NCBI RefSeq assembly: GCF_016863515.1
Contig: NZ_BOPA01000013.1
Location: forward strand, 1-64,000
DNA length: 64,000 nucleotides
Reading direction: 5' to 3'
Source: Micromonospora gifhornensis
Lineage (GTDB): Bacteria > Actinomycetota > Actinomycetes > Mycobacteriales > Micromonosporaceae
Shown piece after piece: positions 39,868-49,904 of this stretch. The position numbers and the translations under genes were made by a program. Below the pieces are notes generated by a model. The model worked only from the letters and a program-made list of their open reading frames with translations. It was not told the origin of the DNA and did no database searches. How positions within the stretch are numbered: the first letter of the stretch is position 1; each line of letters opens with the position of its first letter.

Positions 39868-39903
39868 TGGCGCCCGCCAGCTGTGATCAACTGGCGGGCG
39901 CCA
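39868..39903 (-). terminator. 13-bp hairpin after rplO
   Basis: Arms 39868-39880 and 39891-39903 pair perfectly with a 10-nt loop, 14 nt past the rplO stop. Likely terminator of the spc operon. Confidence 0.7.
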
Positions 39904-39917
39904 AGCGTTTGTGCAGC

Positions 39918-40361
39918 TTACAGCTCTGTTACCGAGCCACCGGCGGCGGCGATCTTCTCCTTGGCCGACGCACTGAAGGCGTGCGCCGAGATCTGGAGCG
40001 AGACACCGCCCAGGTCCCCGGAACCGAGAACCTTGATCGGCTGGCCCTTGCGGACCGCGCCGGCCTCGACCAGCTCGGCCGGGCCGACCTGACCGCCGTT
40101 GGGGAACAGCTCAGCCAGGCGGTCCAGGTTGACCACCTGGAAGACCACCTTGAACTTGTTCTTGAAGCCCTTCAGCTTCGGCAGTCGCATGTGGATGGGC
40201 ATCTGCCCACCCTCGAACGCCGCCGAGATGTTCTTACGGGCCTTGGAACCCTTGGTACCGCGACCGGCGGTCTTGCCCTTGGAGCCCTCACCACGACCCA
40301 CGCGGGTCTTGGCGGTCTTGGCCCCCGGCGCCGGGCGCAGGTGGTGGACCTTGATCGTCAT
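39918..40361 (-). CDS. rplO: 50S ribosomal protein L15
   Basis: Large-subunit assembly protein, 147 aa. [35 protein letters not shown] is the classic L15 start (quoted in part), and [18 protein letters not shown] the core. ATG overlaps the rpmD stop by one base. Confidence 0.98.
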   Translation of the reverse strand: MTIKVHHLRPAPGAKTAKTRVGRGEGSKGKTAGRGTKGSKARKNISAAFEGGQMPIHMRLPKLKGFKNKFKVVFQVVNLDRLAELFPNGGQVGPAELVEAGAVRKGQPIKVLGSGDLGGVSLQISAHAFSASAKEKIAAAGGSVTEL

Positions 40362-40543
40362 TACTCGACCTCCTCGACCTTCACGAGGTGGTTCACCGTG
40401 AAGATCATCCCGCGAATCTCGGGCCGGTCCTCCTTGACCACCACGTCGTTGATCCGCTTGAGACCGAGCGAACGCAGCGACTCACGCTGGTTGTGCTTGG
40501 TCCCGATCACGGACCGGACCTGGGTGACCTTGAGACGTGCCAT
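40361..40543 (-). CDS. rpmD: 50S ribosomal protein L30
   Basis: 60-aa large-subunit protein: [20 protein letters not shown], then [17 protein letters not shown] and the helix end. Its ATG overlaps the rpsE stop by one base, as in other spc operons. Confidence 0.98.
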   Translation of the reverse strand: MARLKVTQVRSVIGTKHNQRESLRSLGLKRINDVVVKEDRPEIRGMIFTVNHLVKVEEVE

Positions 40544-41157
40544 CAGGAAGCCACCCCCGCCCGGGACGCCAGCATGGCGGCCGGCGCAACATCCTCCACC
40601 GGCAGGCCCCGACGCGCGGCCACGGCCTCAGGGGACTCGAGCCCCTTCAGCGCAGCCACGGTGGCGTGCACGATGTTGATCGGGTTCGACGACCCGAGGC
40701 TCTTGGAGAGCACGTCGTGGATGCCCGCGCACTCCAGCACGGCACGCACCGGGCCACCGGCGATGACACCCGTACCGGCCGAGGCCGGCTTGAGCAGCAC
40801 CACACCGGCAGCGGCCTCGCCCTGCACCGGGTGCGGGATCGAGGAGCCGATCCGCGGCACCTTGAAGAAGTGCTTCTTGGCCTCCTCGACACCCTTGGCG
40901 ATCGCCGCGGGCACCTCCTTGGCCTTTCCGTAGCCCACGCCCACGGTGCCGTCGCTGTCGCCCACGATCACCAGGGCGGTGAAGCTGAAGCGACGACCAC
41001 CCTTCACGACCTTGGCGACACGGTTGATCGCGACGACCCGCTCAAGGTGCGGGGTCTTCTCGGCGGGCGCGTTTCCGCGGCCGCCCTCACGGCGGTTGTC
41101 GCGGCGACCACCCTCGTTGCCACCGGACCCGCCGCCACGGCGCTGTTGACCTGGCAT
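40543..41157 (-). CDS. rpsE: 30S ribosomal protein S5 with Gly/Arg-rich N-terminal extension
   Basis: Decoding-fidelity protein at the mRNA entry site, 204 aa. The first ~45 residues are Gly/Arg/Asn rich ([21 protein letters not shown]). The core has [32 protein letters not shown] and the C-terminal S5 fold. ATG 41157 has AAGGAAGG upstream. No unusual residues seen in the conserved core. Confidence 0.97.
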   Translation of the reverse strand: MPGQQRRGGGSGGNEGGRRDNRREGGRGNAPAEKTPHLERVVAINRVAKVVKGGRRFSFTALVIVGDSDGTVGVGYGKAKEVPAAIAKGVEEAKKHFFKVPRIGSSIPHPVQGEAAAGVVLLKPASAGTGVIAGGPVRAVLECAGIHDVLSKSLGSSNPINIVHATVAALKGLESPEAVAARRGLPVEDVAPAAMLASRAGVAS

Positions 41158-41191
41158 CAGCAGCCTTCCTTTTCTCTCGTGACGGGGATTG

Positions 41192-41581
41192 TCAGAACTC
41201 GAGCCCGGCTTCGCGGGCGGCGTCGGCAAGCGCGGCTACCCGCCCCGCGTACCGGTTGCCACCGCGGTCGAAGACGACCTTGGAGATGCCAGCGGCCTTG
41301 GCCCGCTCGGCGAGCAGGGTGCCGACCTTGCCGGCCAGGGCGCTCTTGTCGCCCTCCGTGCCGCGCACCGAGGCGTCCAGGGTCGAGGCCGACGCCAGGG
41401 TGTGACCCTTGGTGTCGTCCACGATCTGGGCGACGATGTGCCGCAGCGAACGGGTGACGACCAGGCGCGGACGCTCGGGCGTGCCGTTGACGCTCTTGCG
41501 GACCCGGAAGTGCCGACGCGCACGCCCGACGGCACGCTTGGCGGCGACGCCGCGGCGGCGCTTGAGCAGCGTGGCGCTCAC
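41192..41581 (-). CDS. rplR: 50S ribosomal protein L18
   Basis: 5S rRNA-binding protein, 129 aa: [41 protein letters not shown] and [27 protein letters not shown] 41581 overlaps the rplF stop (GTGA). Confidence 0.98.
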   Translation of the reverse strand: MSATLLKRRRGVAAKRAVGRARRHFRVRKSVNGTPERPRLVVTRSLRHIVAQIVDDTKGHTLASASTLDASVRGTEGDKSALAGKVGTLLAERAKAAGISKVVFDRGGNRYAGRVAALADAAREAGLEF

Positions 41582-42120
41582 TTCTTACCTGCCTTTCCGG
41601 CCTTACGTCGGATGACCTCGCCCTGGTACTTGACACCCTTGCCCTTGTAGGGCTCCGGCGGGCGAATCTTCCGGATGTTGGCGGCGACCTCACCGACCTG
41701 CTGCTTGTCGATGCCGGCCACGTGGAACAGCGTCGGCTTCTCCACCGTGAAGGTGATGCCGTCCGGCGCGGGGACCGTGACCGGGTGCGAGAACCCGAGC
41801 GCGAACTCGAGGTCCTTGCCCTTGGCGGTGACCCGGTAACCGGTGCCGGAGATCTCCAGGCTCTTGCGGTAGCCCTCGGTGACTCCGACGATCATGTTGG
41901 CGACCAGGGTGCGGCTCAGGCCGTGCAGTTCCTTGGCCTTGCGCTCGTCGTTCGGGCGGTTGACGCTCAGCTGCCCGTCCTCGGCCCGCTCGATGGAGAT
42001 CGGCTCGGCCAGAGTGTGCGACAGCTCGCCCTTGGGGCCCTTGACCTTGACGGTCCGGCCGTCGATCGTCACGTCGACGCCGGATGGTACCGGGATCGAC
42101 TTACGTCCAATACGCGACAT
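41578..42120 (-). CDS. rplF: 50S ribosomal protein L6
   Basis: Two-domain protein near the factor-binding site, 180 aa. [20 protein letters not shown] and [22 protein letters not shown] are the conserved ends. ATG 42120; longer in-frame starts upstream are not conserved. Confidence 0.98.
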   Translation of the reverse strand: MSRIGRKSIPVPSGVDVTIDGRTVKVKGPKGELSHTLAEPISIERAEDGQLSVNRPNDERKAKELHGLSRTLVANMIVGVTEGYRKSLEISGTGYRVTAKGKDLEFALGFSHPVTVPAPDGITFTVEKPTLFHVAGIDKQQVGEVAANIRKIRPPEPYKGKGVKYQGEVIRRKAGKAGKK

Positions 42121-42136
42121 TTCTACCTGTCTCCCG

Positions 42137-42544
42137 TTACCAGACGAAGGCGAGGACTTCCCCGCCAACGCTCCGCTTGCGGGCCTGCCGGTCGGTGAGC
42201 AGCCCCTGGGACGTCGAAATGATCGCCACGCCCAGCCCGCCGAGCACCCGCGGGAGCCCGTCCGACTTGGCGTAAACCCGCAGACCGGGCTTGGAGACGC
42301 GCTTGATGCCGGCCAGGCTCCGCTCCCGGTTCTGGCCGTACTTCAGCTCGACGACCAGTCGCTTGCCGACGGCACCCTCTTCGGGCTCCTCGACCGACCA
42401 GGTGGCGATGTAACCCTCGGTCTTGAGGACCTCGGCGATGTTCGCCTTGATCTTCGAGTAGGGCATCGTCACCCGGTCGTGATACGCCTGGTTGGCGTTA
42501 CGCAGACGCGTGAGCATGTCTGCGATCGGGTCGGTCATCGTCAT
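42137..42544 (-). CDS. rpsH: 30S ribosomal protein S8
   Basis: Central-domain 16S rRNA-binding protein, 135 aa; in Escherichia coli it is also the spc-operon repressor. [20 protein letters not shown] and the end [29 protein letters not shown] 42544 chosen; ATG 42538 and 42556 also in frame. Confidence 0.97.
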   Translation of the reverse strand: MTMTDPIADMLTRLRNANQAYHDRVTMPYSKIKANIAEVLKTEGYIATWSVEEPEEGAVGKRLVVELKYGQNRERSLAGIKRVSKPGLRVYAKSDGLPRVLGGLGVAIISTSQGLLTDRQARKRSVGGEVLAFVW

Positions 42545-42643
42545 GAAACTCGTCAACCTTTCTCGCCGGGGTTCCCGCGGCTTTGTCAGCGCAGGCCTAC
42601 GGCGAAGAGACAGTCCAGCTAACGCGCGGGGCGCGCCGGGCTA

Positions 42644-42829
42644 TTACCAGGAAGCCTTGGACACGCCGGGCAGCTCACCGCGGTGGGCCATCTCCCGGAT
42701 GCACACCCGGCAGAGCCCGAACTTGCGGTAGACCGCCTTGGGACGCCCGCACCGCTGGCAGCGGGTGTACGCGCGAACCGAGAACTTCGGCTTCGCGGCC
42801 GCCTTGATGATCAGCGCCTTCTTGGCCAT
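42644..42829 (-). CDS. rpsN: 30S ribosomal protein S14 type Z
   Basis: 61-aa zinc form of S14: [21 protein letters not shown] gives two Cys-X2-Cys pairs for zinc. The end is [10 protein letters not shown]. It lies between rplE (1 nt) and rpsH. Confidence 0.97.
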   Translation of the reverse strand: MAKKALIIKAAAKPKFSVRAYTRCQRCGRPKAVYRKFGLCRVCIREMAHRGELPGVSKASW

Positions 42830-42830
42830 C

Positions 42831-43400
42831 TCAGTTCTCCTTGAACGGGAAGCCCAGGAGCTTGAGCAGCGCCCGGCCCTCGTCGTCGGTCGTGGCGGTC
42901 GTGACCACCGTGATGTCCATGCCCCGCTGGCGATCGATCTTGTCCTGGTCGATCTCGTGGAACACCGACTGCTCGGTCAGACCGAACGTGTAGTTGCCGT
43001 GCCCGTCGAGCTTGCGCCCGTCGAGGCCGCGGAAGTCACGGATACGCGGCAGCGCGATGGACAGCAGCCGGTCCAGGAACTCCCACATCCGGTCGCCGCG
43101 CAGGGTGACCTTCGCGCCGATCGGCATTCCCTCCCGCAGCTTGAACTGCGCGATGGACTTCTTCGCCCGCCGGACCAGCGGCTTCTGGCCGGTGATCGTG
43201 GCCAGGTCGCGGACCGCGCCGTCGATGAGCTTGGCGTCGCGAGCAGCCTCGCCGACACCCATGTTCACGACGATCTTCACCAGCCGCGGCACCTGCATCG
43301 GGTTGCCGTAGTCGTACTGCTCGCGCAGCTTCGCCACGATCTCGTTGCGGTACCGCTCCTTGAGGCGCGGCATGGTCTTGGTTTCGGTAGCCGTGGTCAT
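42831..43400 (-). CDS. rplE: 50S ribosomal protein L5
   Basis: 5S rRNA-binding protein, 189 aa, contacting the small-subunit head. Seen: [48 protein letters not shown] and [23 protein letters not shown] 43400 overlaps the rplX stop by one base; a GTG directly before it is the alternative. Confidence 0.97.
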   Translation of the reverse strand: MTTATETKTMPRLKERYRNEIVAKLREQYDYGNPMQVPRLVKIVVNMGVGEAARDAKLIDGAVRDLATITGQKPLVRRAKKSIAQFKLREGMPIGAKVTLRGDRMWEFLDRLLSIALPRIRDFRGLDGRKLDGHGNYTFGLTEQSVFHEIDQDKIDRQRGMDITVVTTATTDDEGRALLKLLGFPFKEN

Positions 43401-43720
43401 CACAGGTCCTTACCGGTGCTACGCGCGATGCGGACCTTCTGGCCATTCTCGTCGATGCGGTAACCGACACGGGTCGGCTTACCGTCGGAGTCCAGGACCA
43501 TCACGTTCGACACGTGGATCGGGGCCTCCTGGGTGACGATGCCACCGGTCTTGGCGCCACGCTGAGTGGTGCTGATGCGGGTGTGCTTCTTGATCCGGTT
43601 CACGCCCTCGACCAGGACCTTGTCCTGCCGCGGGTAGGCCGCAATGACCTTGCCCTTGGCACCCTTGTCCTTGCCGGCGATGACGACGACCGTGTCGCCC
43701 TTCTTGACCTTCACGGTCAC
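43400..43720 (-). CDS. rplX: 50S ribosomal protein L24
   Basis: Early assembly protein near the exit tunnel, 106 aa. KOW motif [19 protein letters not shown] near the N-terminus. GTG 43720 overlaps the rplN stop (GTGA). Confidence 0.97.
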   Translation of the reverse strand: MTVKVKKGDTVVVIAGKDKGAKGKVIAAYPRQDKVLVEGVNRIKKHTRISTTQRGAKTGGIVTQEAPIHVSNVMVLDSDGKPTRVGYRIDENGQKVRIARSTGKDL

Positions 43721-44085
43721 AACACCTCCGGCGCGAGAGAGATGATCTTCATGAACCGCTTGTCCCGCAGCTCACGACCGACCGGGCCGAAAATGCGGGT
43801 GCCCCGCGGGTCCCCACCGTCCTTGATGATGACGGCGGCGTTCTCGTCGAAGCGGATGTACGAACCGTCCGGCCGACGCTTCTCCTTGGCCGTACGCACG
43901 ACGACCGCCTTGACGACGTCGCCCTTCTTCACACCAGCACCGGGGATCGCGTCCTTGACGGTGGCGACGATGACGTCGCCGATGCTCGCGTAGCGCCGAC
44001 CGGAGCCACCGAGAACTCGGATGCACAGGATCTCCCGGGCACCCGTGTTGTCGGCGACGCGCAGTCGCGACTCCTGCTGAATCAC
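43717..44085 (-). CDS. rplN: 50S ribosomal protein L14
   Basis: Subunit-interface protein, 122 aa: [40 protein letters not shown] and [23 protein letters not shown] 44085 has AGGAG upstream. The 95-nt gap to rpsQ carries a 9-bp hairpin at 44110-44133. Confidence 0.98.
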   Translation of the reverse strand: MIQQESRLRVADNTGAREILCIRVLGGSGRRYASIGDVIVATVKDAIPGAGVKKGDVVKAVVVRTAKEKRRPDGSYIRFDENAAVIIKDGGDPRGTRIFGPVGRELRDKRFMKIISLAPEVL

Positions 44086-44109
44086 GTCTATCTCCTATGT
44101 CTGCCGGTT

Positions 44110-44133
44110 CTCCGGCCGCCGGAGCGGCCGGAG
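44110..44133 (-). promoter_or_regulatory. 9-bp hairpin between rpsQ and rplN
   Basis: Arms 44110-44118 and 44125-44133 with a 6-nt loop, in the longest gap inside the S10/spc run. It could mark the S10/spc operon boundary. Confidence 0.45.
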
Positions 44134-44180
44134 CCTGGCGGAACCTGCGCCCGACCGATCCGGCCGAGCTCGAGCCTTCG

Positions 44181-44468
44181 CTACTTGGCCTTCTCGAGGA
44201 TCTCCACGAGCCGCCACCGCTTGGTGGCGGACAGCGGACGGGTCTCCATGATCAGGACCCGGTCGCCGATGCCCGCGGAGTTCTGCTCGTCGTGGACCTT
44301 GAGCTTGCTGGTCCGGCGCATGATCTTGCCGTACAGCGCGTGCTTGACACGGTCCTCGACCTCGACCACGACGGTCTTGTCCATCTTGTCGCTGACCACC
44401 AGGCCCTCGCGGACCTTACGGCGTCCCCGCACGAGCTCCGCGCCCGCGGTCGTCGTGTTCTCGCTCAT
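44181..44468 (-). CDS. rpsQ: 30S ribosomal protein S17
   Basis: OB-fold 16S rRNA-binding protein, 95 aa: [61 protein letters not shown] overlaps the rpmC stop (ATGA). Confidence 0.98.
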   Translation of the reverse strand: MSENTTTAGAELVRGRRKVREGLVVSDKMDKTVVVEVEDRVKHALYGKIMRRTSKLKVHDEQNSAGIGDRVLIMETRPLSATKRWRLVEILEKAK

Positions 44469-44698
44469 GAAGCCACCTCAGTCGGCGCGGCCGAGAGCCC
44501 CAGCTCACGCTCACGCATGATCGTGTAGATCCGGGCGATCTCCCGACGGATGACCTGCAGCCGCCGGTTGTTGTCCAGCTGCCCGGTTGCGGCCTGCACG
44601 CGGAGGTTGAACAGCTCCGCCTTGGCCTCACGCAGCTTCGTGACCAGCTCCTCCTCGGAGAGCTCACGCAGCTCGGAGGGCTTGACGCCCGCTGCCAT
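44465..44698 (-). CDS. rpmC: 50S ribosomal protein L29
   Basis: Helical protein at the tunnel exit, 77 aa: [43 protein letters not shown] overlaps the rplP stop by one base. Confidence 0.98.
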   Translation of the reverse strand: MAAGVKPSELRELSEEELVTKLREAKAELFNLRVQAATGQLDNNRRLQVIRREIARIYTIMRERELGLSAAPTEVAS

Positions 44699-45123
44699 CA
44701 GGATTCACCCACTTCGCGCGTCACAATCCGGCACTTCATCGGGAGCTTGTGGATCGCGCGACGCATCGCCTCTCGCGCGATCTGCTCGTTCGGGAAGGAC
44801 ATCTCGAAGAGAACCCGTCCCGGCTTGACGTTGGCGACCCACCACTCCGGCGAGCCCTTACCGGAACCCATCCGGGTTTCGGCCGGCTTCTTGGTGAGGG
44901 ACTGGTCCGGGAAAATGGTGATCCAGACCTTGCCGCCACGCTTGATGTGACGGGTCATCGCGATACGCGCCGACTCGATCTGCCGGTTGGTCACGTACGC
45001 CGGCTCGAGAGCCTGGATCCCGAACTCGCCGAACACCACCCGGTTGCCGCCCTTGGACGCGCCGCTACGGTCCGGGTGGTGCGGCTTGCGGAAGCCCTTC
45101 GGGGGCTTGCGCGGCATCAGCAT
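44698..45123 (-). CDS. rplP: 50S ribosomal protein L16
   Basis: A-site-proximal large-subunit protein, 141 aa: [64 protein letters not shown] 45123 (MLMPRK) is preferred to ATG 45117. It is 3 nt after rpsC. Confidence 0.97.
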   Translation of the reverse strand: MLMPRKPPKGFRKPHHPDRSGASKGGNRVVFGEFGIQALEPAYVTNRQIESARIAMTRHIKRGGKVWITIFPDQSLTKKPAETRMGSGKGSPEWWVANVKPGRVLFEMSFPNEQIAREAMRRAIHKLPMKCRIVTREVGES

Positions 45124-45126
45124 CTG

Positions 45127-45981
45127 TCAGCCCTCCTGCTGCGTTTCTGCCGCGGCGGCGACGGCGGACGTGTCCACCGGCTCGCCACTCGGCGTCTCGG
45201 CCTGCTGCGCGACGGTCGTCGCGGCAGCCCGGCCGGCCTCGGTGCCACCGGAGGTCGTACCGGACGAGCCGGAGCGACCACGACGCGGCCGCTCGGGGCG
45301 GTCACCGCGATCCCGGCGCGGGCGCGACGGCGCCTCGGCCGGAGTCTCCCGACCCGGCACCGCGTCACCCTTGTAGATCCAGACCTTCACGCCGATGCGG
45401 CCGAAGGTGGTACGGGCCTCGAAGAAGCCGTACTCGATGTTGGCCCGCAGCGTGTGCAGCGGAACCCGACCCTCGCGGTAGAACTCCGTGCGGCTCATCT
45501 CGGCGCCGCCGAGGCGACCCGAGACCTGCACCCGGATGCCCTTGCACATCGGGTTCTTCATCGCCGACTGCATCGCCTTGCGCATCGCCCGACGGAAGCT
45601 GACCCGGCTCGAGAGCTGCTCGGCCACGCCCTGGGCAACCAGCTGCGCATCCGACTCGGGGTTCTTCACCTCGATGATGTTCAGCTGCACCTGCTTGCCG
45701 GTGAGCTTCTCCAGCTCGCCGCGGATCCGGTCGGCCTCCGCACCCTTACGGCCGATGACGATGCCCGGCCGGGCGGTGTGGATGTCAACGCGGACCCGGT
45801 CGCGGGTGCGCTCGATGTCGACCTTGGAAATGCCGGCGCGCTCCAGGCCCTTGGACATCATCCGGCGGATCTTGACATCCTCGCCGATGTAGTCCTTGTA
45901 GAGCTTGTCCGCGAACCAGCGGGACTTCCAGTCGGTCGAGATGCCGAGGCGGAACCCGTGCGGGTGAACCTTCTGACCCAT
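45127..45981 (-). CDS. rpsC: 30S ribosomal protein S3 with long C-terminal tail
   Basis: mRNA-entry protein with a KH domain ([27 protein letters not shown]). [20 protein letters not shown] is the conserved start. Total 284 aa, about 70 longer than the core: from near residue 213 the tail is first basic ([20 protein letters not shown]) and then Ala/Glu/Thr rich. Overlaps rplV by one base. Confidence 0.97.
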   Translation of the reverse strand: MGQKVHPHGFRLGISTDWKSRWFADKLYKDYIGEDVKIRRMMSKGLERAGISKVDIERTRDRVRVDIHTARPGIVIGRKGAEADRIRGELEKLTGKQVQLNIIEVKNPESDAQLVAQGVAEQLSSRVSFRRAMRKAMQSAMKNPMCKGIRVQVSGRLGGAEMSRTEFYREGRVPLHTLRANIEYGFFEARTTFGRIGVKVWIYKGDAVPGRETPAEAPSRPRRDRGDRPERPRRGRSGSSGTTSGGTEAGRAAATTVAQQAETPSGEPVDTSAVAAAAETQQEG

Positions 45982-46436
45982 TACTCGGCGCCCTCCGTGT
46001 TGCTCTGCGTCTCGGCCGGTGCGCTCTGCGCCGCCGGTGCCGCCTTCTTCGCCGACTTCTTCGGCGCGGCCGGCGCCACCGCCTCGACCGCCACCGTGAT
46101 GTGGCAGGTGCGCTTACGGATCCGGTACGCCCGGCCCTGCGCCCGCGGCTGGAACCGCTTCATGGTCGGGCCCTCGTCCACGAACGCCTCGCTGACGAGC
46201 AACGCGTCGGGGTCCAGCCGCTCGTTGTTCTCCGCGTTGGCGATCGCACTCGCGAGCACCTTGTACACCTGCTCGCTCGCAGCCTGCGGCGCGAACTGCA
46301 GCACCGTGAGAGCCTCCTTCGCGGGCAGGCCGCGGACGAGGTTGACCACCCGGCGCGCCTTCATCGGCGAGATGCGCACGTATCGCGCAACCGCCCGCGC
46401 GCCCGGAAGCACCGGAGCGTCGCCCTTTCCTGGCAT
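45981..46436 (-). CDS. rplV: 50S ribosomal protein L22 with Ala/Lys-rich tail
   Basis: Tunnel-constriction protein, 151 aa: [20 protein letters not shown], core, and the macrolide-loop region [21 protein letters not shown] tail from about residue 118 ([18 protein letters not shown]) is extra compared with Escherichia coli. ATG 46436. Confidence 0.97.
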   Translation of the reverse strand: MPGKGDAPVLPGARAVARYVRISPMKARRVVNLVRGLPAKEALTVLQFAPQAASEQVYKVLASAIANAENNERLDPDALLVSEAFVDEGPTMKRFQPRAQGRAYRIRKRTCHITVAVEAVAPAAPKKSAKKAAPAAQSAPAETQSNTEGAE

Positions 46437-46476
46437 CGCTGTAACCCCTTGATCCTCTATCCGTATGCCCGCGGCG

Positions 46477-46758
46477 TCAGCGCCGGCGGCTCTTCCGGTC
46501 GTCCTTCTCGTGACCCTTGAACGTGCGGGTCAGCGCGAACTCGCCGAGCTTGTGCCCGACCATCGCCTCGGTCACGAACACCGGGACGTGCTTACGTCCG
46601 TCGTGCACCGCGATCGTGTGCCCGAGCATCTCCGGGATGATCGTCGAGCGCCGCGACCAAGTCTTGATGACGTTCTTCGAGCCCTTTTCGTTCTGCGTCT
46701 CCACCTTCTTGAGCAGGTGGTCGTCGATGAACGGGCCCTTCTTCAGGCTGCGAGGCAT
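46477..46758 (-). CDS. rpsS: 30S ribosomal protein S19
   Basis: Head protein, 93 aa: [66 protein letters not shown] 46758. Confidence 0.98.
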   Translation of the reverse strand: MPRSLKKGPFIDDHLLKKVETQNEKGSKNVIKTWSRRSTIIPEMLGHTIAVHDGRKHVPVFVTEAMVGHKLGEFALTRTFKGHEKDDRKSRRR

Positions 46759-46770
46759 GTCTTATCTCCC

Positions 46771-47610
46771 TCAGCCGCGCTTACGCGTGGCGTAGCGGCG
46801 GCGGACGATCAGCCGGTCACTCGGCTGGCCCTTACGACGGGTGCGGCCCTCGGGCTTACCCTGCGGGTTGACCGGGTGGCGACCACCGGAGGTCTTGCCC
46901 TCGCCACCACCGTGCGGGTGGTCGACCGGGTTCATGGCCACACCACGGACGGTCGGGCGCTTGCCCTTCCACCGCATCCGGCCGGCCTTACCCCAGTTGA
47001 TGTTCGACTGGTCGGCGTTGCCGATCTCGCCGATGCTGGCCCGGCACCGCACGTCCACACGCCGGATCTCACCCGACGGCATACGCAGGGTGGCGTACAC
47101 GCCCTCCCGGCCGAGCAGCTGGATGCCGACGCCGGCCGAGCGGGCCAGCTTGGCCCCGCCACCCGGACGCAGCTCCACGTTGTGGATGGTGGTACCGACC
47201 GGGATGTTGCGCAGCGGCAGGTTGTTGCCCGGCTTGATGTCGGCGCCCGGACCGGACTCGACCCGGTCGCCCTGCTTCAGGTCCTTCGGCGCGATGATGT
47301 ACCGCTTCTCGCCGTCGGCGTAGTGCAGCAGCGCGATGCGCGCGGTGCGGTTCGGGTCGTACTCGATGTGCGCGACCTTGGCCGGCACACCGTCCTTGTC
47401 GACCCGCTTGAAGTCGATGATCCGGTACTGCCGCTTGTGGCCGCCGCCCTGGTGCCGGGCGGTGATCCGCCCGTGGGCGTTACGCCCACCCTTCTTCGGC
47501 AGCGGTGCCAGCAGCGACTTCTCAGGCGTCGACCGGGTGATCTCGGCGAAGTCGGCGACGCTGGAGCCACGCCGGCCCGGCGTCGTCGGCTTGTACTTAC
47601 GGATAGCCAT
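46771..47610 (-). CDS. rplB: 50S ribosomal protein L2
   Basis: Peptidyl-transferase-proximal protein, 279 aa: [39 protein letters not shown], and the conserved [19 protein letters not shown] with the key His. ATG 47610. Confidence 0.98.
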   Translation of the reverse strand: MAIRKYKPTTPGRRGSSVADFAEITRSTPEKSLLAPLPKKGGRNAHGRITARHQGGGHKRQYRIIDFKRVDKDGVPAKVAHIEYDPNRTARIALLHYADGEKRYIIAPKDLKQGDRVESGPGADIKPGNNLPLRNIPVGTTIHNVELRPGGGAKLARSAGVGIQLLGREGVYATLRMPSGEIRRVDVRCRASIGEIGNADQSNINWGKAGRMRWKGKRPTVRGVAMNPVDHPHGGGEGKTSGGRHPVNPQGKPEGRTRRKGQPSDRLIVRRRYATRKRG

Positions 47611-47622
47611 TGTCTACACCCC

Positions 47623-47925
47623 TCAGCTGACCGGGCCGCCGAAGGCGTCAATACGGTCGCCCTCAGCCAGCTTCACCATCGCGCGCTTGGTGTTCTTGCG
47701 CTTGCCGAACCCGGTGCGGGTCCGCTTGCGCTTGCCCTCGCGGTTGAGCGTGTTGACCGTCAGGACACGGACGTTGAAGATCTGCTCGATAGCGATCTTG
47801 ATCGCGGTCTTGTTCGCGTCCGGGTGCACCAGGAAGGTGTACCAGTTCCGGTTCAGCTCGCTGTAGCTCTTCTCCGAGACGACCGGCGCAACGATGATGT
47901 CGCGCGGGTCGGCGATCGTGCTCAC
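47623..47925 (-). CDS. rplW: 50S ribosomal protein L23
   Basis: Tunnel-exit docking protein for trigger factor and SRP, 100 aa: [43 protein letters not shown] 47925 overlaps the rplD stop (GTGA). Confidence 0.98.
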   Translation of the reverse strand: MSTIADPRDIIVAPVVSEKSYSELNRNWYTFLVHPDANKTAIKIAIEQIFNVRVLTVNTLNREGKRKRTRTGFGKRKNTKRAMVKLAEGDRIDAFGGPVS

Positions 47926-48572
47926 TTGCCACCCTCCTCGGTGGTCTCGGCGGGAACGCCCAGGAACTCGTCCAGGGCCTCCTTGGTGAAGACCACGTCG
48001 TCGGCCACCAACACGTCGTACGTGTTGAGCTGGCCGGCTTCGATCAGGTGCACCCGCGGCTCGTTGCGCAGCGACACCCAGTTCAGCTCGTCGACGCTGC
48101 TCAGCACGACCAGCACCCGGCGGGCCTCGGTCACCTTGGTGAGCGCGGCCAGCGCGGCCTTGGTCGACGGCTTCTCGCCCGAGACGAACGCCTCGACGAC
48201 GTGCACCTGCCCGGCGCGTGCCCGGTCCGAGAGGGCGCCACGCAGAGCGGCAGCCTTCATCTTCTTCGGGGTGCGCTGGCTGTAGTCGCGCGGCACCGGG
48301 CCGTGCACCACGCCACCGCCGGCGAACTGCGGCGCGCGGATCGAGCCCTGCCGGGCCCGACCGGTGCCCTTCTGCTTGTAGGGCTTCTTGCCGCCGCCGG
48401 AGACTTCGCCCCGGGTCTTGGTCTTGTGCGTGCCCTGCCGAGCCGCGGCCAGCTGCGCCACCACGACCTGGTGCATCAGCGGCACGTTGGCCTGCACGTC
48501 GAAGATGTCCCCGGGAAGCTCGACCGAGCCGGTCTTGGTGCCCTCGGAGTTCAAGACGTCAACGGTGGTCAC
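47922..48572 (-). CDS. rplD: 50S ribosomal protein L4
   Basis: 216-aa tunnel protein, the S10-operon autoregulator in Escherichia coli. [40 protein letters not shown] and [21 protein letters not shown] 48572 overlaps the rplC stop. Whether it represses the rpsJ leader here is unknown. Confidence 0.98.
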   Translation of the reverse strand: MTTVDVLNSEGTKTGSVELPGDIFDVQANVPLMHQVVVAQLAAARQGTHKTKTRGEVSGGGKKPYKQKGTGRARQGSIRAPQFAGGGVVHGPVPRDYSQRTPKKMKAAALRGALSDRARAGQVHVVEAFVSGEKPSTKAALAALTKVTEARRVLVVLSSVDELNWVSLRNEPRVHLIEAGQLNTYDVLVADDVVFTKEALDEFLGVPAETTEEGGK

Positions 48573-49234
48573 TTGGCCGCACCGCCCTTCTTCGCCTTCG
48601 TCTTGGCCGCAGTGCGGACCAGGACCAGCGCGCCCTTCGGGCCGGGAATGGCACCGCGGACGAGCAGGAGGTTGTTCTCGGTGTCGACCGCCTGGACGGT
48701 CAGGTTCTGCACGGTGTAGCGCACGCCGCCCATGCGGCCCGCCATCCGGGTGCCCTTGAAGACCCGACCCGGGGTGGCGCAGGCGCCGATGGAGCCCGGC
48801 GAGCGGTGCTTGCGCTCGACACCGTGGCTGGCGCGCAGACCGTGGAAGCCGTGCCGCTTCATCGGGCCGGCGTAGCCCTTGCCCTTGGTCTTGCCGGTGA
48901 CGTCGATCGAGATGCCGGCCGGGAACTCCTCGACCGTGATCTCCTGACCGAGCGAGTAGTCCGCGGCGTCGGAGGTGCGCAGCTCGACGATGTGCCGGCG
49001 CGGCGCCACGTCAGCCTTCGCGTAGTGCCCACGCAGCGGCTTCTTGGCCTTGCGCGGGTCGATCGTGCCGTACGCCAGCTGGACCGCGGAGTAACCGTCC
49101 TTGTCGGCGTCACGAACCTGGCTGATGACGCACGGGCCGGCCTGAACCACGGTCACCGGAACAACCTTGTTGTTGTCCCAGACCTGGGTCATGCCGAGCT
49201 TCGCGCCCAGGATCCCCTTAACTTGCCTGTCCAT
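48569..49234 (-). CDS. rplC: 50S ribosomal protein L3
   Basis: Early assembly protein with an extension reaching the peptidyl-transferase centre, 221 aa: [63 protein letters not shown] 49234, 11 nt after rpsJ. Confidence 0.98.
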   Translation of the reverse strand: MDRQVKGILGAKLGMTQVWDNNKVVPVTVVQAGPCVISQVRDADKDGYSAVQLAYGTIDPRKAKKPLRGHYAKADVAPRRHIVELRTSDAADYSLGQEITVEEFPAGISIDVTGKTKGKGYAGPMKRHGFHGLRASHGVERKHRSPGSIGACATPGRVFKGTRMAGRMGGVRYTVQNLTVQAVDTENNLLLVRGAIPGPKGALVLVRTAAKTKAKKGGAAK

Positions 49235-49245
49235 GTGTCCGGTCC

Positions 49246-49554
49246 CTACAGCTTGATCTCGATGTCGACGCCAGCCGGCAGGTCGAGGCGCATGAGCGAG
49301 TCGACCGTCTTCGGGGTCGGGTCGATGATGTCGATCAGCCGCTTGTGCGTACGCATCTCGAAGTGCTCGCGCGAGTCCTTGTACTTGTGCGGCGAGCGGA
49401 TGACGCAGAAACGGTTGATCTCCGTGGGCAGCGGCACCGGGCCCGCGACCTGCGCCCCGGTACGCGTCACCGTCTCGACGATCTTCCGCGCCGAGGAGTC
49501 GACGACCTCGTGGTCATAGGCCTTGAGCCGGATGCGGATCTTCTGTCCCGCCAT
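49246..49554 (-). CDS. rpsJ: 30S ribosomal protein S10
   Basis: First gene of the S10 operon, 102 aa: [61 protein letters not shown] 49554 with AAGGAAC upstream; in-frame codons up to 49725 belong to the leader. Confidence 0.98.
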
Positions 49555-49853
49555 GGTGGCTTCTGTTCCTTCTCTCGATGCCGCTGTGTTGCGGGTGTCC
49601 TGTACCGGCTGGTACAGACCCTCTTCGCCCACCCCCGCGGTCGGGCGTGTCGCGTTCTGTGGCCCAGCTCCGCCCCAACCTTCCGGAGCGATCCTGACCG
49701 CGGTGGGTCGAGGCGCCGATCGCACTACCGCGACCTGAACGCCGCGCGAGGGTGGTTGACGGGTGAACCGCCAACCACCCCACGCCCGACTGTCCTGCCT
49801 ACCCGGAGGTTCGACGTGAGTCGAACGCGGGCAGCGAACTGTCGTTACGCAAC
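49555..49853 (-). other. Long rpsJ leader with shared element and hairpins
   Basis: About 300 nt between the predicted start near 49853 and rpsJ. It carries hairpins at 49600-49617 (7 bp, loop ggct), 49750-49780 (9 bp, 13-nt loop) and 49809-49826 (7 bp, loop gtga), and the 20-nt element at 49634-49653 that recurs in the rpsL leader. No coding sequence was recognised. Confidence 0.55.
49634..49653 (-). promoter_or_regulatory. r-protein leader element, rpsJ copy
   Basis: On the minus strand GCGACACGCCCGACCGCGGG, identical over all 20 nt to 54464-54445 in the rpsL leader. It ends 80 nt before the rpsJ start. Confidence 0.7.
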
Positions 49854-49859
49854 CTGACT

Positions 49860-49889
49860 AGTATGCCGCACGACCGGCGGCGGGTCTAA
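49860..49889 (-). promoter_or_regulatory. Candidate promoter of the S10 operon
   Basis: Minus strand TTAGAC (49889-49884), 18 nt, CATACT (49865-49860), just downstream of the tuf stop at 49905. Both hexamers deviate from consensus. Confidence 0.45.
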
Positions 49890-49904
49890 TCGGGGTTACC
49901 CAGC

